Assembly: GCA_045533955.1 (NCBI GenBank)
Contig: JAZSIU010000065.1
Location: forward strand, 1-44,714
Source: HGM04593 sp045533955
GTDB taxonomy: Bacteria > Bacteroidota > Bacteroidia > Bacteroidales > Bacteroidaceae
Reading direction: 5' to 3'
Length of the DNA: 44,714 nt
The stretch's first letter is position 1, and each line of letters begins with the position of its first letter. The position numbers were made by a program, and so were the translations under genes. The notes under the pieces are model-generated. The model made no database searches. It saw nothing but the letters and a program-made list of their open reading frames with translations, and was not told where the DNA came from. Of the stretch, positions 16,947 to 25,576 are shown in pieces.

Positions 16947-17309
16947 TTAGTGTTGTAGTAGAAAATTTTCAAAAATTTTTTTTAGTTCCTGCTTGGATAG
17001 TGCTCCGACAGCTTTTTGTGGTTCCGATTGCATTGGAATAAAAAAGAGTGTCGGCACGCTTCTGATTTCTAATAGGGTGGAAAGTTCTTCTTCGTTATCA
17101 ACATTGACTTTGTATATGTCAATTAGTCCTGAATACTCTTCTGATAGCTCCTCGAGTATCGGAGAGAGCATTTTGCAAGGGCCGCACCACGGGGCATAAA
17201 AGTCTATGACTGCCGGTTTGTTTCCAATATATTTCCATTTACCTCCGATTGCTCCTGTGTAGGATGTTATTTTCTCGAATCCATCTTTTGTTAGGTTCAT
17301 TGTTGCCAT
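16947..17309 (-). CDS. Thioredoxin
   Basis: A 120-residue single-domain thioredoxin that reduces protein disulfides in the cytoplasm. The active site is Trp41-Cys42-Gly43-Pro44-Cys45 in FYAPWCGPCKM, the cis-proline lies in SVPTLFF, and the fold is complete. No signal peptide is seen. An N-terminal extension of about 20 residues before the core strand is slightly longer than in Escherichia coli TrxA. It is the first gene of the probable trx / CoA-disulfide-reductase / oxyR unit and has a near-consensus Bacteroides promoter directly upstream (17354-17384). Confidence 0.95.
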   Translation of the reverse strand: MATMNLTKDGFEKITSYTGAIGGKWKYIGNKPAVIDFYAPWCGPCKMLSPILEELSEEYSGLIDIYKVNVDNEEELSTLLEIRSVPTLFFIPMQSEPQKAVGALSKQELKKIFENFLLQH

Positions 17310-17353
17310 AGCATATAGTTTTTAAGGGATTAGTAATTATTCTTCTTCTTTCG

Positions 17354-17384
17354 CAAAGGTAGTCTATAATTTTTATTTATCAAA
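17354..17384 (-). promoter_or_regulatory. Promoter of the thioredoxin operon
   Basis: On the minus strand, TTTG (17381-17384) is followed after 19 bp by TACCTTTG (17354-17361), matching the Bacteroides -33/-7 consensus TTTG / TAnnTTTG. The predicted transcript starts about 40 bp before the thioredoxin ATG at 17309. An OxyR site could overlap it, but I could not define one. Confidence 0.8.
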
Positions 17385-17508
17385 ACGATTAAATAAATGG
17401 CGGTATTGATAATCTCGATTAACCGTTGCCTCTCTATTTCTTACTATATATATGTATGTCGAGAATGTGGTTTACGATGGATTTGTGAGGTATTTTTATA
17501 ATCCTACT

Positions 17509-17545
17509 AAGAAATTGTTTAAATTCCTTTCGAGATTTATGTTTA
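17509..17545. repeat. Degenerate end of the dispersed repeat family
   Basis: TAAGAAATTGTTTAAATT followed by TTTCGAGATTTATG resembles, on the opposite strand, the right end of the 7557-7749 element (AGAATCTGTTTTAATTTTA, then TTTCGAGATTATT). No partner end is evident nearby, so this is probably a decayed remnant between the hut terminator and the thioredoxin promoter. Confidence 0.35.
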
Positions 17546-17627
17546 CATTGTGTGCGAGTTGTACTTGCTTTTTTATGCTCGTTTTATTACCGTTTCATAT
17601 ATTAGAGGTTCTTTAAACTGATTAGTC

Positions 17628-17674
17628 AAAAGAAGCGAGTGTGAATCAAAATTTGATTCACACTCGCTTCTTTT
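17628..17674. terminator. Strong terminator after the hut operon
   Basis: A perfect 23-bp inverted repeat: the left arm starts AAAAGAAGCGAGTGTG (17628-17650), the right arm ends CACTCGCTTCTTTT (17652-17674). It begins 14 bp beyond the hutI stop. Because the arms end in four A/T pairs it can act in both directions, shielding the thioredoxin region from hut readthrough. Confidence 0.9.
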
Positions 17675-17688
17675 GAAACTGTTGTTTA

Positions 17689-18924
17689 TTACAGCAACTT
17701 GCCTTTGAGTACTATTTTCTTTATTATAGGTGTTTGATGTGCGTAGGGTATAAAGGCGAGCGAGGGCAAGGGTTTTGTAATGAAGAAATTGGCTATCTTG
17801 CCGCGTGTTATGGAGCCGTAGTCGTTGCTAAGACCCATTGCGCAGGCGCTGTTCAGGGTGGCGGCGTTGAGTGCTTCGGCGGGGGTCATCTTCATTTTTA
17901 TGCTTGCCAACGAAGCCACGAAGCGCATATTGCCCGAAGGGGCTGTGCCGGGATTGTAGTCCGAGGCGAGGGCTACGGCAAGGCCTGCGTCAATCATTTT
18001 GCGTGCGGGAGGATAGCTTATGCCCAAGAAGAAGGCGCATCCGGGGAGCATCGTGGGGATTGTGTCGCTGCCTTTTAGTGCTTGAATCTGCTCGTCGCCC
18101 ATCGATTCGAGGTGGTCGACCGAGAGGGCTTTGTGTCGGACGCCCACCTCGACGCCGCCCGATACGGCAAGCTCGTTGGCGTGTATCTTGGCGCGCAGGC
18201 CGTAGGCAGCTCCGCGCTCGATAATCTGTGCGGTCTCTTCGGGGGTGAAGAATCCGCGGTCGCAGAATACGTCGATAAAGTCGGCCAGATGCTCGGCGGC
18301 TACGGCGGGAATCATTTCGTCGCACACGTGATTGACATAATCGCTCTGCCGGCCTTTAAAGGCTCGTCCCACGGCGTGTGCGCCCAAAAAGGTGGCGCGA
18401 ACCTCGAGTGGGGCGCTCTCTTTTATGCGGCGTATTACGCGCAGAATCTTAAGCTCGTCGTCGAGGGTGAGGCCGTAGCCCGATTTTATTTCGACAAGGC
18501 CGGTGCCCATTGACACAATCTCGTCGATGCGTTCCATTGCCTGACGATAAAGCTCGTCCTCGGGGGTGTCGTGCAGACGGTCGGCCGAGTTTAGAATGCC
18601 GCCGCCGTTGGCGGCTATCTGCTCGTACGAGAGGCCGTTTATCTTGTCGAGAAATTCCCTTTCGCGGCTGCCGGCATAGACAATGTGTGTGTGCGAGTCG
18701 CAGAACGAGGGCAGCAGACAGCCACCCTCGGCGTCGAGGGTGGGGCAGTGTGTCGCGGTGGGCAGCTGCTCCATAGGGCCGTAGTCTTTTATGCGGGTGC
18801 CCTCGGTCAGAAGCCACGCATTGGGGAGTGTGGCGATGCTCTTCATTGCCTCGCCCTCTACCCTGAGGCGTCCGCTCTCGTCGATGCCCACAAGAAGGCC
18901 TATATTCTTAACGAGCAAGCTCAT
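17689..18924 (-). CDS. hutI: Imidazolonepropionase
   Basis: Hydrolyses 4-imidazolone-5-propionate to N-formimino-L-glutamate, the third step of histidine breakdown. The 411-residue product is an amidohydrolase-fold metalloenzyme. Metal ligands are visible in CDSHTHIVYAG (His78 and His80), in KIHANEL and in the later SVDHLES and ALASDYNPGTAPSG segments, all typical of HutI. Its start overlaps the end of hutH by 17 bp, so the two are translationally coupled. It is the last gene of the operon, and a strong hairpin follows 14 bp after its stop. Confidence 0.97.
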   Translation of the reverse strand: MSLLVKNIGLLVGIDESGRLRVEGEAMKSIATLPNAWLLTEGTRIKDYGPMEQLPTATHCPTLDAEGGCLLPSFCDSHTHIVYAGSREREFLDKINGLSYEQIAANGGGILNSADRLHDTPEDELYRQAMERIDEIVSMGTGLVEIKSGYGLTLDDELKILRVIRRIKESAPLEVRATFLGAHAVGRAFKGRQSDYVNHVCDEMIPAVAAEHLADFIDVFCDRGFFTPEETAQIIERGAAYGLRAKIHANELAVSGGVEVGVRHKALSVDHLESMGDEQIQALKGSDTIPTMLPGCAFFLGISYPPARKMIDAGLAVALASDYNPGTAPSGNMRFVASLASIKMKMTPAEALNAATLNSACAMGLSNDYGSITRGKIANFFITKPLPSLAFIPYAHQTPIIKKIVLKGKLL

Positions 18925-20398
18925 AGTCGTTTAGGAATTTTACCGATTGTGCAATGTAGGGGTACATTACGGTGTCGTTGTCGATAAAGGGGACTATCTT
19001 GCGGTAGGCGCTGTGAATGGCCTCGATGCTCTTTGACGACTTTAGCGGGCGGCGGAACTCGAGCGCCTGCGCGGCGTTCATAAGTTCGATGGCAAGGATG
19101 CGCTCGGTGTTCTGTACAACCTTCAGTAGTTTGGTGGCGGCGTTCGAGCCCATACTCACGTGGTCTTCCTGTCCCTGCGACGAGGGGATTGAGTCGCACG
19201 ATGCGGGCCAGCAGAGGCCTTTCGATTGGCTCACGATGGATGCTGCCGTATATTGGGGAATCATAAAGCCGCTGTTGAGGCCCGGATTAACTACAAGGAA
19301 GTGGGGCAGGCCGCGCACGCCCGAGATTATTCGATAGACGCGGCGCTCCGAGATGTTTCCAAGCTCGGCCATTGCAATGGCCAGAAAATCCATCGCAAGG
19401 GCAATGGGCTGTCCGTGGAAATTTCCGGCCGAGATTACCTCGTCGGTGTCGGGGAATATTGTGGGGTTGTCGGTGGCCGAGTTTATCTCGGTCTCAAGAA
19501 TTTGGGCAACGTAGGCGATTGTGTCTTTCGAGGCTCCGTGTACCTGTGGAATGCAGCGGAACGAGTAGGGGTCTTGCACGTGCTTCTTGGGTTGCTTGAT
19601 AATTTCGCTGCCGCAGAGAATCTCGCGCACGGCTTTTGCCGTCTGAATCTGTCCGTTGTGCGGACGGATGGCGTGTACGCTGTGCTCGAACGGCTCGATG
19701 CGTCCGTCGAAGGCGTCTATTGACATTGCGCCGATATAATCGGCCCAACTGCTCAGACGCATTGCGTTTATTATCGAATATACTCCGTAGGCCGACATAA
19801 ATTGTGTGCCGTTCAGAAGCGCAAGGCCCTCTTTCGAGCATAGTGTGATGGGTTGCCACCCCATTCGCTGCATCATAGTGGCGCCATCGACAATGCAGCC
19901 GTCAATCTCTACCTCGCCCAGCCCAATCAGCGGCAGGCACATATGAGCAAGGGGCGAAAGGTCGCCCGAGGCTCCCAGCGAGCCCTGCTCATAGACAACG
20001 GGGATAATGTTGTTGTTAAACATATCAACAAGGCGCTCGACGGTAACGAGCTGTACGCCCGAGTGTCCGTACGAGAGCGATTGCACCTTGAGCAGAAGCA
20101 TCAGGCGGGCAATGTCCGAAGGGACGCGCTGTCCTGTGCCGCAGGCGTGCGACATCATAAGGTTCTTTTGCAGTTGCGACAGATTCTCTTTATCGACCGA
20201 GATATTGCACAGCGAGCCGAATCCCGTTGTTACGCCGTAGATGGGGTTCTGTGTATCCTCCATCTTGCGGTCGAGATACTCGCGGCAGTGGTTGATGCGC
20301 TCTTTTGCATCGTCGCTCAGGGCTAATTTATAACCTTTTGTCAAAATTTCCTCGACTCGTGCAATGGTCAGATGTTGGGCACTTATGTAATGTATCAT
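18908..20398 (-). CDS. hutH: Histidine ammonia-lyase
   Basis: Removes ammonia from L-histidine to give trans-urocanate, the first step of the pathway. The 496-residue product has the usual length. The self-forming MIO cofactor triad is Ala143-Ser144-Gly145 in GSLGASGDLSPLAH, one residue from its position in Pseudomonas HutH, and the catalytic tyrosine lies in NPIYGVTTGFG (Tyr54). It sits 21 bp downstream of hutU and overlaps hutI by 17 bp, all on the minus strand. Confidence 0.98.
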   Translation of the reverse strand: MIHYISAQHLTIARVEEILTKGYKLALSDDAKERINHCREYLDRKMEDTQNPIYGVTTGFGSLCNISVDKENLSQLQKNLMMSHACGTGQRVPSDIARLMLLLKVQSLSYGHSGVQLVTVERLVDMFNNNIIPVVYEQGSLGASGDLSPLAHMCLPLIGLGEVEIDGCIVDGATMMQRMGWQPITLCSKEGLALLNGTQFMSAYGVYSIINAMRLSSWADYIGAMSIDAFDGRIEPFEHSVHAIRPHNGQIQTAKAVREILCGSEIIKQPKKHVQDPYSFRCIPQVHGASKDTIAYVAQILETEINSATDNPTIFPDTDEVISAGNFHGQPIALAMDFLAIAMAELGNISERRVYRIISGVRGLPHFLVVNPGLNSGFMIPQYTAASIVSQSKGLCWPASCDSIPSSQGQEDHVSMGSNAATKLLKVVQNTERILAIELMNAAQALEFRRPLKSSKSIEAIHSAYRKIVPFIDNDTVMYPYIAQSVKFLNDYELAR

Positions 20399-20419
20399 AA
20401 TACTCTTTTTTTGTCTTAT

Positions 20420-22432
20420 TTAGTGGTTGTCAAATACTTTCTCTATTAGTGAGGCGTCGGCAATATTGGGCAGTGTAACCTGCAATAGGGGGGTGCGCTC
20501 CATCTGTCGTTTGATGGCAAAAATTGCACCCTCGTTGCGTGCCCAGCTGCGACGAGCAATGCCGTTGTTGACGTCCCAGAGGAGCATCTCCTCGATGTGT
20601 CGTGCCGCGTCGCTGCTGCCGTCGATTACCATTCCGAATCCGCCGTTTATCACCTCGCCCCAGCCTACGCCGCCGCCATTGTGGATAGAGACCCACGTTG
20701 CTCCGCGGAACGAGTCGCCGATGACATTGTGCACGGCCATATCGGCGCAGAATTGTGAGCCGTCGTAGATGTTCGACGTCTCGCGGTAGGGCGAGTCGGT
20801 GCCCGATACGTCGTGGTGGTCGCGTCCAAGCACTACGGGGGCCGAAATTTCGCCTCTCTCTATTGCTTCGTTGAAGGCAAGGGCGATGCGTGTGCGACCC
20901 TCGGAGTCGGCATACAGAATGCGTGCCTGCGAGCCCACCACGAGACGGTTCTCTTTGGCTTCGCGTATCCAATGCAGATTGTCCTCGAGCTGTCCGCGAA
21001 TCTCGGCGGGAGCCTCGGCCAGCATCTTCTCTAACACCTCGGCTGCAAGGCGGTCGGTTGTCTCAAGGTCTTTTTCGTCGCCCGAGGTACACACCCAGCG
21101 GAAGGGGCCGAATCCGTAGTCGAAGAACATCGGGCCCATAATATCTTGTACGTACGAGGGGTAGCGGAACGTGCCGTCGGCCTTTAGAATGTCGGCACCG
21201 GCGCGCGAGGCTTCGAGCAGGAAGGCGTTGCCGTAGTCGAAGAAATACATTCCGCGGGCGGTGAGCCTGTTGATTGCGGCTACGTGGCGGCGCAGCGAGG
21301 CTTGCACACACTCGCGGAAGCGCTCGGGCTCCTCGGCCATCATACGGTTCGACTCTTCGTAGCTGTAGCCCACGGGGTAGTATCCGCCGGCCCACGGATT
21401 GTGCAGCGACGTTTGGTCGGAGCCCAGAGTAACGTCTATCTGCTCGTCGGCGAGGCGCTCCCATAAATCGACTACATTGCCCACGTAGGCAAATGATACA
21501 ATCTCTTTCTTCTCGACGGCCTCGCGGATGCGGGGGATAAGCTCGTCGAGCGATGTGTGCAGCTCATCTACCCACCCTTGATTGTAGCGCTTTTGTGCCG
21601 CGGCAATGTTAATTTCGGCCGTTACGCTGACAACGCCCGAGATGTTTCCGGCCTTGGGCTGTGCGCCCGACATTCCTCCGAGGCCTGCTGTTACGAAGAG
21701 CATTCCCCGCAGGTCGCTCTGTCCCTCTTGCATACGTTTGCGGGCGGCGTTCATAACGGTGATTGTGGTACCGTGGACAATGCCCTGCGGCCCTATGTAC
21801 ATATAGGAACCGGCTGTCATCTGTCCATACTGCGAGACGCCCATTGCGTTGAAGCGCTCCCAATCGTCTTGCGACGAGTGGTTGGGAATTACCATTCCAT
21901 TGGTTACAATTACGCGCGGAGCATCCTTGTGCGAGGGGAAAAGGCCCAACGGGTGTCCCGAGTACATTACGAGCGTCTGCTCGTCGGTCATTTGGGCAAG
22001 ATATTTCATTGTCAGACGATACTGTGCCCAATTTTGGAACACTGCGCCGTTGCCGCCGTATGTGATGAGTTCGTGCGGGTGCTGTGCCACTGCTTTGTCG
22101 AGGTTATTTTGTATCATCAGCATAATGGCTGCCGCCTGCTTGCTGCGTGCGGGATACTCGTCGATGGGGCGTGCGTGCATCTCGTAGTCGGGACGCAGAC
22201 GGTACATATATATGCGGCCATACTCGCGCAGTTCGGCCAGAAACTCGGGGGCGAGCTCGGCGTGGTGCTTGGCGGGAAAATAGCGCAGTGCGTTTGCAAG
22301 GGCCAGCTTCTTCTGCTCGTCGGTGAGTATCTCTTTTCGTTTGGGGGCGTGATTGGCCGTTGTGTCGTAGGCCTTCTTTGGGGGCAGAATATCGGGGATT
22401 CCTGCCAAAATATCTTTTTGAAAATCGGTCAT
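20420..22432 (-). CDS. hutU: Urocanate hydratase
   Basis: Converts urocanate to imidazolonepropionate using tightly bound NAD+. At 670 residues it is the longer form of the enzyme, like the animal UROC1 proteins, rather than the roughly 555-residue form of proteobacteria. Diagnostic segments are ITYGGNGAVFQNWAQYRLTM near residue 105, TAGSYMYIGPQGIVHGTT, FVTAGLGGMSGAQPKAG, and the C-terminal GRDHHDVSGTDSP followed by YDGSQFCADMAVHN and GGGVGWGEVINGG. It lies 75 bp after ftcD and 21 bp before hutH. Confidence 0.97.
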   Translation of the reverse strand: MTDFQKDILAGIPDILPPKKAYDTTANHAPKRKEILTDEQKKLALANALRYFPAKHHAELAPEFLAELREYGRIYMYRLRPDYEMHARPIDEYPARSKQAAAIMLMIQNNLDKAVAQHPHELITYGGNGAVFQNWAQYRLTMKYLAQMTDEQTLVMYSGHPLGLFPSHKDAPRVIVTNGMVIPNHSSQDDWERFNAMGVSQYGQMTAGSYMYIGPQGIVHGTTITVMNAARKRMQEGQSDLRGMLFVTAGLGGMSGAQPKAGNISGVVSVTAEINIAAAQKRYNQGWVDELHTSLDELIPRIREAVEKKEIVSFAYVGNVVDLWERLADEQIDVTLGSDQTSLHNPWAGGYYPVGYSYEESNRMMAEEPERFRECVQASLRRHVAAINRLTARGMYFFDYGNAFLLEASRAGADILKADGTFRYPSYVQDIMGPMFFDYGFGPFRWVCTSGDEKDLETTDRLAAEVLEKMLAEAPAEIRGQLEDNLHWIREAKENRLVVGSQARILYADSEGRTRIALAFNEAIERGEISAPVVLGRDHHDVSGTDSPYRETSNIYDGSQFCADMAVHNVIGDSFRGATWVSIHNGGGVGWGEVINGGFGMVIDGSSDAARHIEEMLLWDVNNGIARRSWARNEGAIFAIKRQMERTPLLQVTLPNIADASLIEKVFDNH

Positions 22433-22507
22433 ATTTTTTGTCTCTTATAGTTTTTTTGTATGTTTTTTTTCGTAGGGGGGAGGAATTCTTTATTGCGTGC
22501 GTGTCCG

Positions 22508-24214
22508 TCAACCAATTTTACCCTCGACAATGGCAAGAATCTCTTGCTCGGCCTTTTGGGCAAGCAGCTGTATGGCCTCGGCCTCTTTGACAAGCGCCTC
22601 GGCGGTGTCGCGGTCTTTCAGTCCGGCGGCGTTTATCTTTACGTTCAGGCAGGCACCCATCACTGCCGAGCGTGCGGCAAGAGCGCCCACGCCTGCGTCG
22701 GAGACTGAGTTGGGGTTACCCTCGAGGGCCATTGCCTTGACGATGTCAAAGACTTTGTAGGCTGTTTGCATAGTGCGCAGAGGTACCTGTGTGGCGTAGA
22801 GTGTGGCTGTCTGCATTGCGCGCGAGCGCTCGGCTTTCTCTTCGGGGGTGTTTTTGGGCATTGCAAATACGTCCATAATCTTGTTGAAGGCTGCTGTGTC
22901 CTCATCGACGAGCGCCAAAAGTTGGTTCATTATGTTCACGCCCTCCTCGGCCCATTGCGAGAAGAATTCCCAACGCTCGTCCCAGCCGGCCTTGTGCGAT
23001 GAGAGGTTGGCTACCATTGCGCCCAGCGCTGCGCCCAGCGCGCCCATATAGGCCGAGATTGAGCCTCCGCCGGGGGCGGGCGACTCGCTTGCTGTCTCCT
23101 CGGCAAAGGCGGCGCAGGTCATATTTACGAGCTTGCTTAGGCCTTTCTGCTCCTCGGCCTCGAGGATATATTCGACAATTTTCTCTTCGGGCTTAAACTC
23201 TTTTAGATTCGACAGCCCCATTGTCTCGATGGCTATGCGCACGAGCTCTCTCTCGGGCACGCCTGTCGAACGGCGCTGTTTGTGCAGAAAATATCGTCCC
23301 GCATCAGTGAGGGCTTTCTTGGGCACAAGGCCCACAATCTCGGTGCCTGTTACGCGCACTCCGCGGGCGTCGGCGGCGCGGCACACCTCGTCGAAGGCTG
23401 CGTGCAGCGGCGTTGATGCGAGGTTGGTGATGTTCATCGACACCTGTGCAATGCCATACTCCTGAATGTACCAGCCTATGGCTTTGCAGTCTTTCAGTGT
23501 GCCGGGAATCATTATGGGCTCGCCATTCTCGTCTTTTATTATTTTGCCCACTATTGGGTTGCCCTCGCGGCGGGGACGCCCTTTTTCGCGCACGTCGAAG
23601 GCTATGGCATTGGCTCTGCGGGTGGATGTTGTGTTAAGGTTGAAATTCACCGCTACCAGAAAATCGCGGGCGCCGACGGCGGTGGCTCCTGTGCGGGCGA
23701 TGCCCTCGTCGAAGGGGCGCGCGCCAAAATCGGGACGTTTCTCCTCGCAGGCCATCTTCTCGGGCAGTGCCTCGTACTCTCCCTCGCGGCACACGGCAAG
23801 ATTGCGGCGCTCGGGCTTGAATGCGGCAGCCTCGTAGCAGTATGTGGGCACGCCTAATTCGTCGGAGACGCGGCGGGCGAGGGTGCGTGCAAGCTCGGCA
23901 CACTCCTCCATTGTGATGCCCGACACGGGAATAAGCGGGCAGACGTCGCAGGCGCCCATACGCGGATGCGCACCCTTGTGCAGGCGCATATCAATGAGCT
24001 CGGTTGCGCGCTTTATTGAAGCAACGGCTGCGTCCATAACAGCCTCGGGCTCGCCCACAAAGGTAACCACTGTGCGGTTGGTGGCCTCGCCCGGGTCAAC
24101 GTCCAATAATTTAACACCCTTTACAGCCTCGATGCTGTCGGTAATCTGCTTGATTGTCTCTAAGTTACGCCCCTCGGAAAAGTTGGGCACACACTCAATG
24201 ATTCTCTTTTGCAT
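22508..24214 (-). CDS. ftcD: Bifunctional formimidoyltransferase-cyclodeaminase (FTCD)
   Basis: Moves the formimino group of formiminoglutamate to tetrahydrofolate, giving glutamate, then releases ammonia to form methenyl-tetrahydrofolate. The 568-residue chain fuses both enzymes as in animals: residues 1-300 are the transferase (start MQKRIIECVPNFSEGRN, then HKGAHPRMGACDVCP), and residues 340-568 are the cyclodeaminase (ESPAPGGGSISAYMGALG, then ending in a helical bundle). Being first in the operon, it indicates that the pathway ends through folate rather than through HutG or HutF. A putative promoter and a palindrome lie just upstream. Confidence 0.96.
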   Translation of the reverse strand: MQKRIIECVPNFSEGRNLETIKQITDSIEAVKGVKLLDVDPGEATNRTVVTFVGEPEAVMDAAVASIKRATELIDMRLHKGAHPRMGACDVCPLIPVSGITMEECAELARTLARRVSDELGVPTYCYEAAAFKPERRNLAVCREGEYEALPEKMACEEKRPDFGARPFDEGIARTGATAVGARDFLVAVNFNLNTTSTRRANAIAFDVREKGRPRREGNPIVGKIIKDENGEPIMIPGTLKDCKAIGWYIQEYGIAQVSMNITNLASTPLHAAFDEVCRAADARGVRVTGTEIVGLVPKKALTDAGRYFLHKQRRSTGVPERELVRIAIETMGLSNLKEFKPEEKIVEYILEAEEQKGLSKLVNMTCAAFAEETASESPAPGGGSISAYMGALGAALGAMVANLSSHKAGWDERWEFFSQWAEEGVNIMNQLLALVDEDTAAFNKIMDVFAMPKNTPEEKAERSRAMQTATLYATQVPLRTMQTAYKVFDIVKAMALEGNPNSVSDAGVGALAARSAVMGACLNVKINAAGLKDRDTAEALVKEAEAIQLLAQKAEQEILAIVEGKIG

Positions 24215-24245
24215 AATATTCTGTCAGTTAGTTTTTTCTTGCTTA

Positions 24246-24260
24246 TAATGCAGTGCATTA
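24246..24260. promoter_or_regulatory. Palindrome in the hut leader, candidate operator
   Basis: TAATGCAGTGCATTA is a perfect 7-1-7 palindrome lying 32 bp before the ftcD start and about 19 bp downstream of the proposed -7 box. A repressor bound here would block transcription of the hut operon. No regulator gene is adjacent, so the binding protein is unknown; a short transcript hairpin is the alternative. Confidence 0.4.
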
Positions 24261-24278
24261 GCTTACCTGCATATAATG

Positions 24279-24286
24279 CAAATGTA
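24279..24286 (-). promoter_or_regulatory. Probable -7 element of the hut operon
   Basis: TACATTTG on the minus strand fits TAnnTTTG, and the base after it extends the local TTTGC pattern seen at other promoters in this window. The matching -33 box is weak. Its position 65 bp before ftcD suits an operon promoter. Confidence 0.5.
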
Positions 24287-24402
24287 GCTATATTTTTCGG
24301 AACTGTGTGCGATAATCCTCTTTTTATCAAAAAAAAGAGACGCCCGGGAAGGATTGATGCGGCGTGCATTTGTGATTATCTGTAAATAAACTTTGAAGAG
24401 TG

Positions 24403-24432
24403 TTGTATCTTAGTAATGAATAGTTATATTTG
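24403..24432 (+). promoter_or_regulatory. Orphan promoter-like site on the plus strand
   Basis: TTG (24403-24405), 19 bp, TATATTTG (24425-24432) fits the Bacteroides consensus, but no plus-strand gene follows; the next gene downstream is on the minus strand. It could drive a small RNA of up to 150 nt that runs to the hairpin around 24584-24605, or be a chance match in AT-rich sequence. Confidence 0.3.
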
Positions 24433-24594
24433 CAGAATAACAAGTATTGTAAAAAATTAAAAGTAAATCATATAAACTCACCTATATTTTTTGTGCGAAA
24501 TATTTTTCTTATCATCGCAGCCGTGTTATAATCCTTTCTTTGAAACTCGGTAAGGTTGTCAGACTAATTAAAAATCTTCTATAAGCAATGATTC

Positions 24595-25047
24595 TTAATT
24601 GCTTCTTCTAAAAATAGAGTATTCACACTCTTTTCTTGCATAATCACTGTGCACAATGATGCTTCGCTGTTTAAAGTCCGACACCCATTGCCTGCCATTC
24701 CAAATAGCAATATGCCCAAACTTGCGCCCGCCAATGGGCTGAAAAACCACAATGTCGCCCACCATCTTTTCTGCCTTTTTATCTATCTCTTTGAATCCTA
24801 AGATTGGGAGCACGTATTTATAATGCCAAGCGTCGCCACCTTGATAGAGTGGGATTCCTCCCGCAATTATTGCTTTTCGCAGGTACATTGCACAAAGTCC
24901 CACTGATTTTTTCTCGGCATTCTCTGTGGCGTATCTTGCTGCCTCCCCGGCATCCCAATCGCAGTTGCGCAGGTATAACAAATAACTTGTTGCAATGACT
25001 ATTAGTGCAACAATGAACAGGAGTATTCCCTTTACAATCTTTTTCAT
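24595..25047 (-). CDS. Membrane-anchored Cys/His hydrolase, NlpC/CHAP-like
   Basis: A 150-residue protein with one N-terminal membrane segment (GILLFIVALIVIATSYLLYL) and a small extracytoplasmic domain. Cys52 in SVGLCAMYLRKAI and His112 in FGHIAIWNG have the order and spacing of the catalytic pair of NlpC/P60 and CHAP peptidoglycan amidases, with GDIVVF between them as in those families. The family assignment is by pattern only. It is a paralogue of the gene at 25577-26035: both share TENAE.KS, AGG.P.Y and QWVSDFKQ. Its start overlaps the M23 peptidase gene by 4 bp (ATGA), so they are translationally coupled. Likely substrate is cell-wall peptide, but this is inference. Confidence 0.7.
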   Translation of the reverse strand: MKKIVKGILLFIVALIVIATSYLLYLRNCDWDAGEAARYATENAEKKSVGLCAMYLRKAIIAGGIPLYQGGDAWHYKYVLPILGFKEIDKKAEKMVGDIVVFQPIGGRKFGHIAIWNGRQWVSDFKQRSIIVHSDYARKECEYSIFRRSN

Positions 25048-25565
25048 ATGTTCTCTTGCAAATAATCAATGGGGTTCAAATAGAACATCTTCTGCCACCC
25101 GAGCTGAGCATTGTCAATTCGCCACGGGTAAGGAAGGAGTGTCCCTATTCCATAATGCAGATGCGCCGGGGTAGTGGCTGCGTTGCCCGTGTTGCCAACG
25201 GTGCCAATCTCGGTCTCTTGAGTAACAAACGAAAAGGCCGATGTCTTTATTTCGTCCAAATGTGCATAATAATGCAATCTCCATTTTGGGCCAAGCGTTA
25301 CAACAAACTTACCGCCCTTGCCATATTCGGCAGTAAAAAGCACAATTCCCCACGTGGCCGAATGTACGCTTGTGCCTCGCTTGGCAAACACATCTACCCC
25401 CTTGTGTACGACGGATGTTCCCCAGCCCTCGTACCAAAATGTCTCGTGATTGTAACTGTTGTTGTCTGCTCCCACGACAGGCATTTTCAGATTTTGGGGA
25501 ATTAGTAGGCCTATGATTACTATTCCTATGAGAGCTAACAGCACTCGCAGTAATATACGCTTCAT
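25044..25565 (-). CDS. Membrane-anchored M23 peptidase (LytM type)
   Basis: A 173-residue protein with an N-terminal membrane anchor (residues 4-22) followed by a single M23 domain. The zinc ligands are His54 and Asp58 in HKGVD and His137 in HLHYG; His102 (YAHLDE) and His135 are the other conserved catalytic histidines. M23 enzymes cut peptide cross-links of peptidoglycan in the periplasm. All key residues are present, so it should be active, unlike the degenerate LytM activators. It sits between two paralogous Cys/His hydrolase genes, 11 bp after one and overlapping the other by 4 bp. Confidence 0.88.
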   Translation of the reverse strand: MKRILLRVLLALIGIVIIGLLIPQNLKMPVVGADNNSYNHETFWYEGWGTSVVHKGVDVFAKRGTSVHSATWGIVLFTAEYGKGGKFVVTLGPKWRLHYYAHLDEIKTSAFSFVTQETEIGTVGNTGNAATTPAHLHYGIGTLLPYPWRIDNAQLGWQKMFYLNPIDYLQENI

Positions 25566-25576
25566 ATAATATTTGT

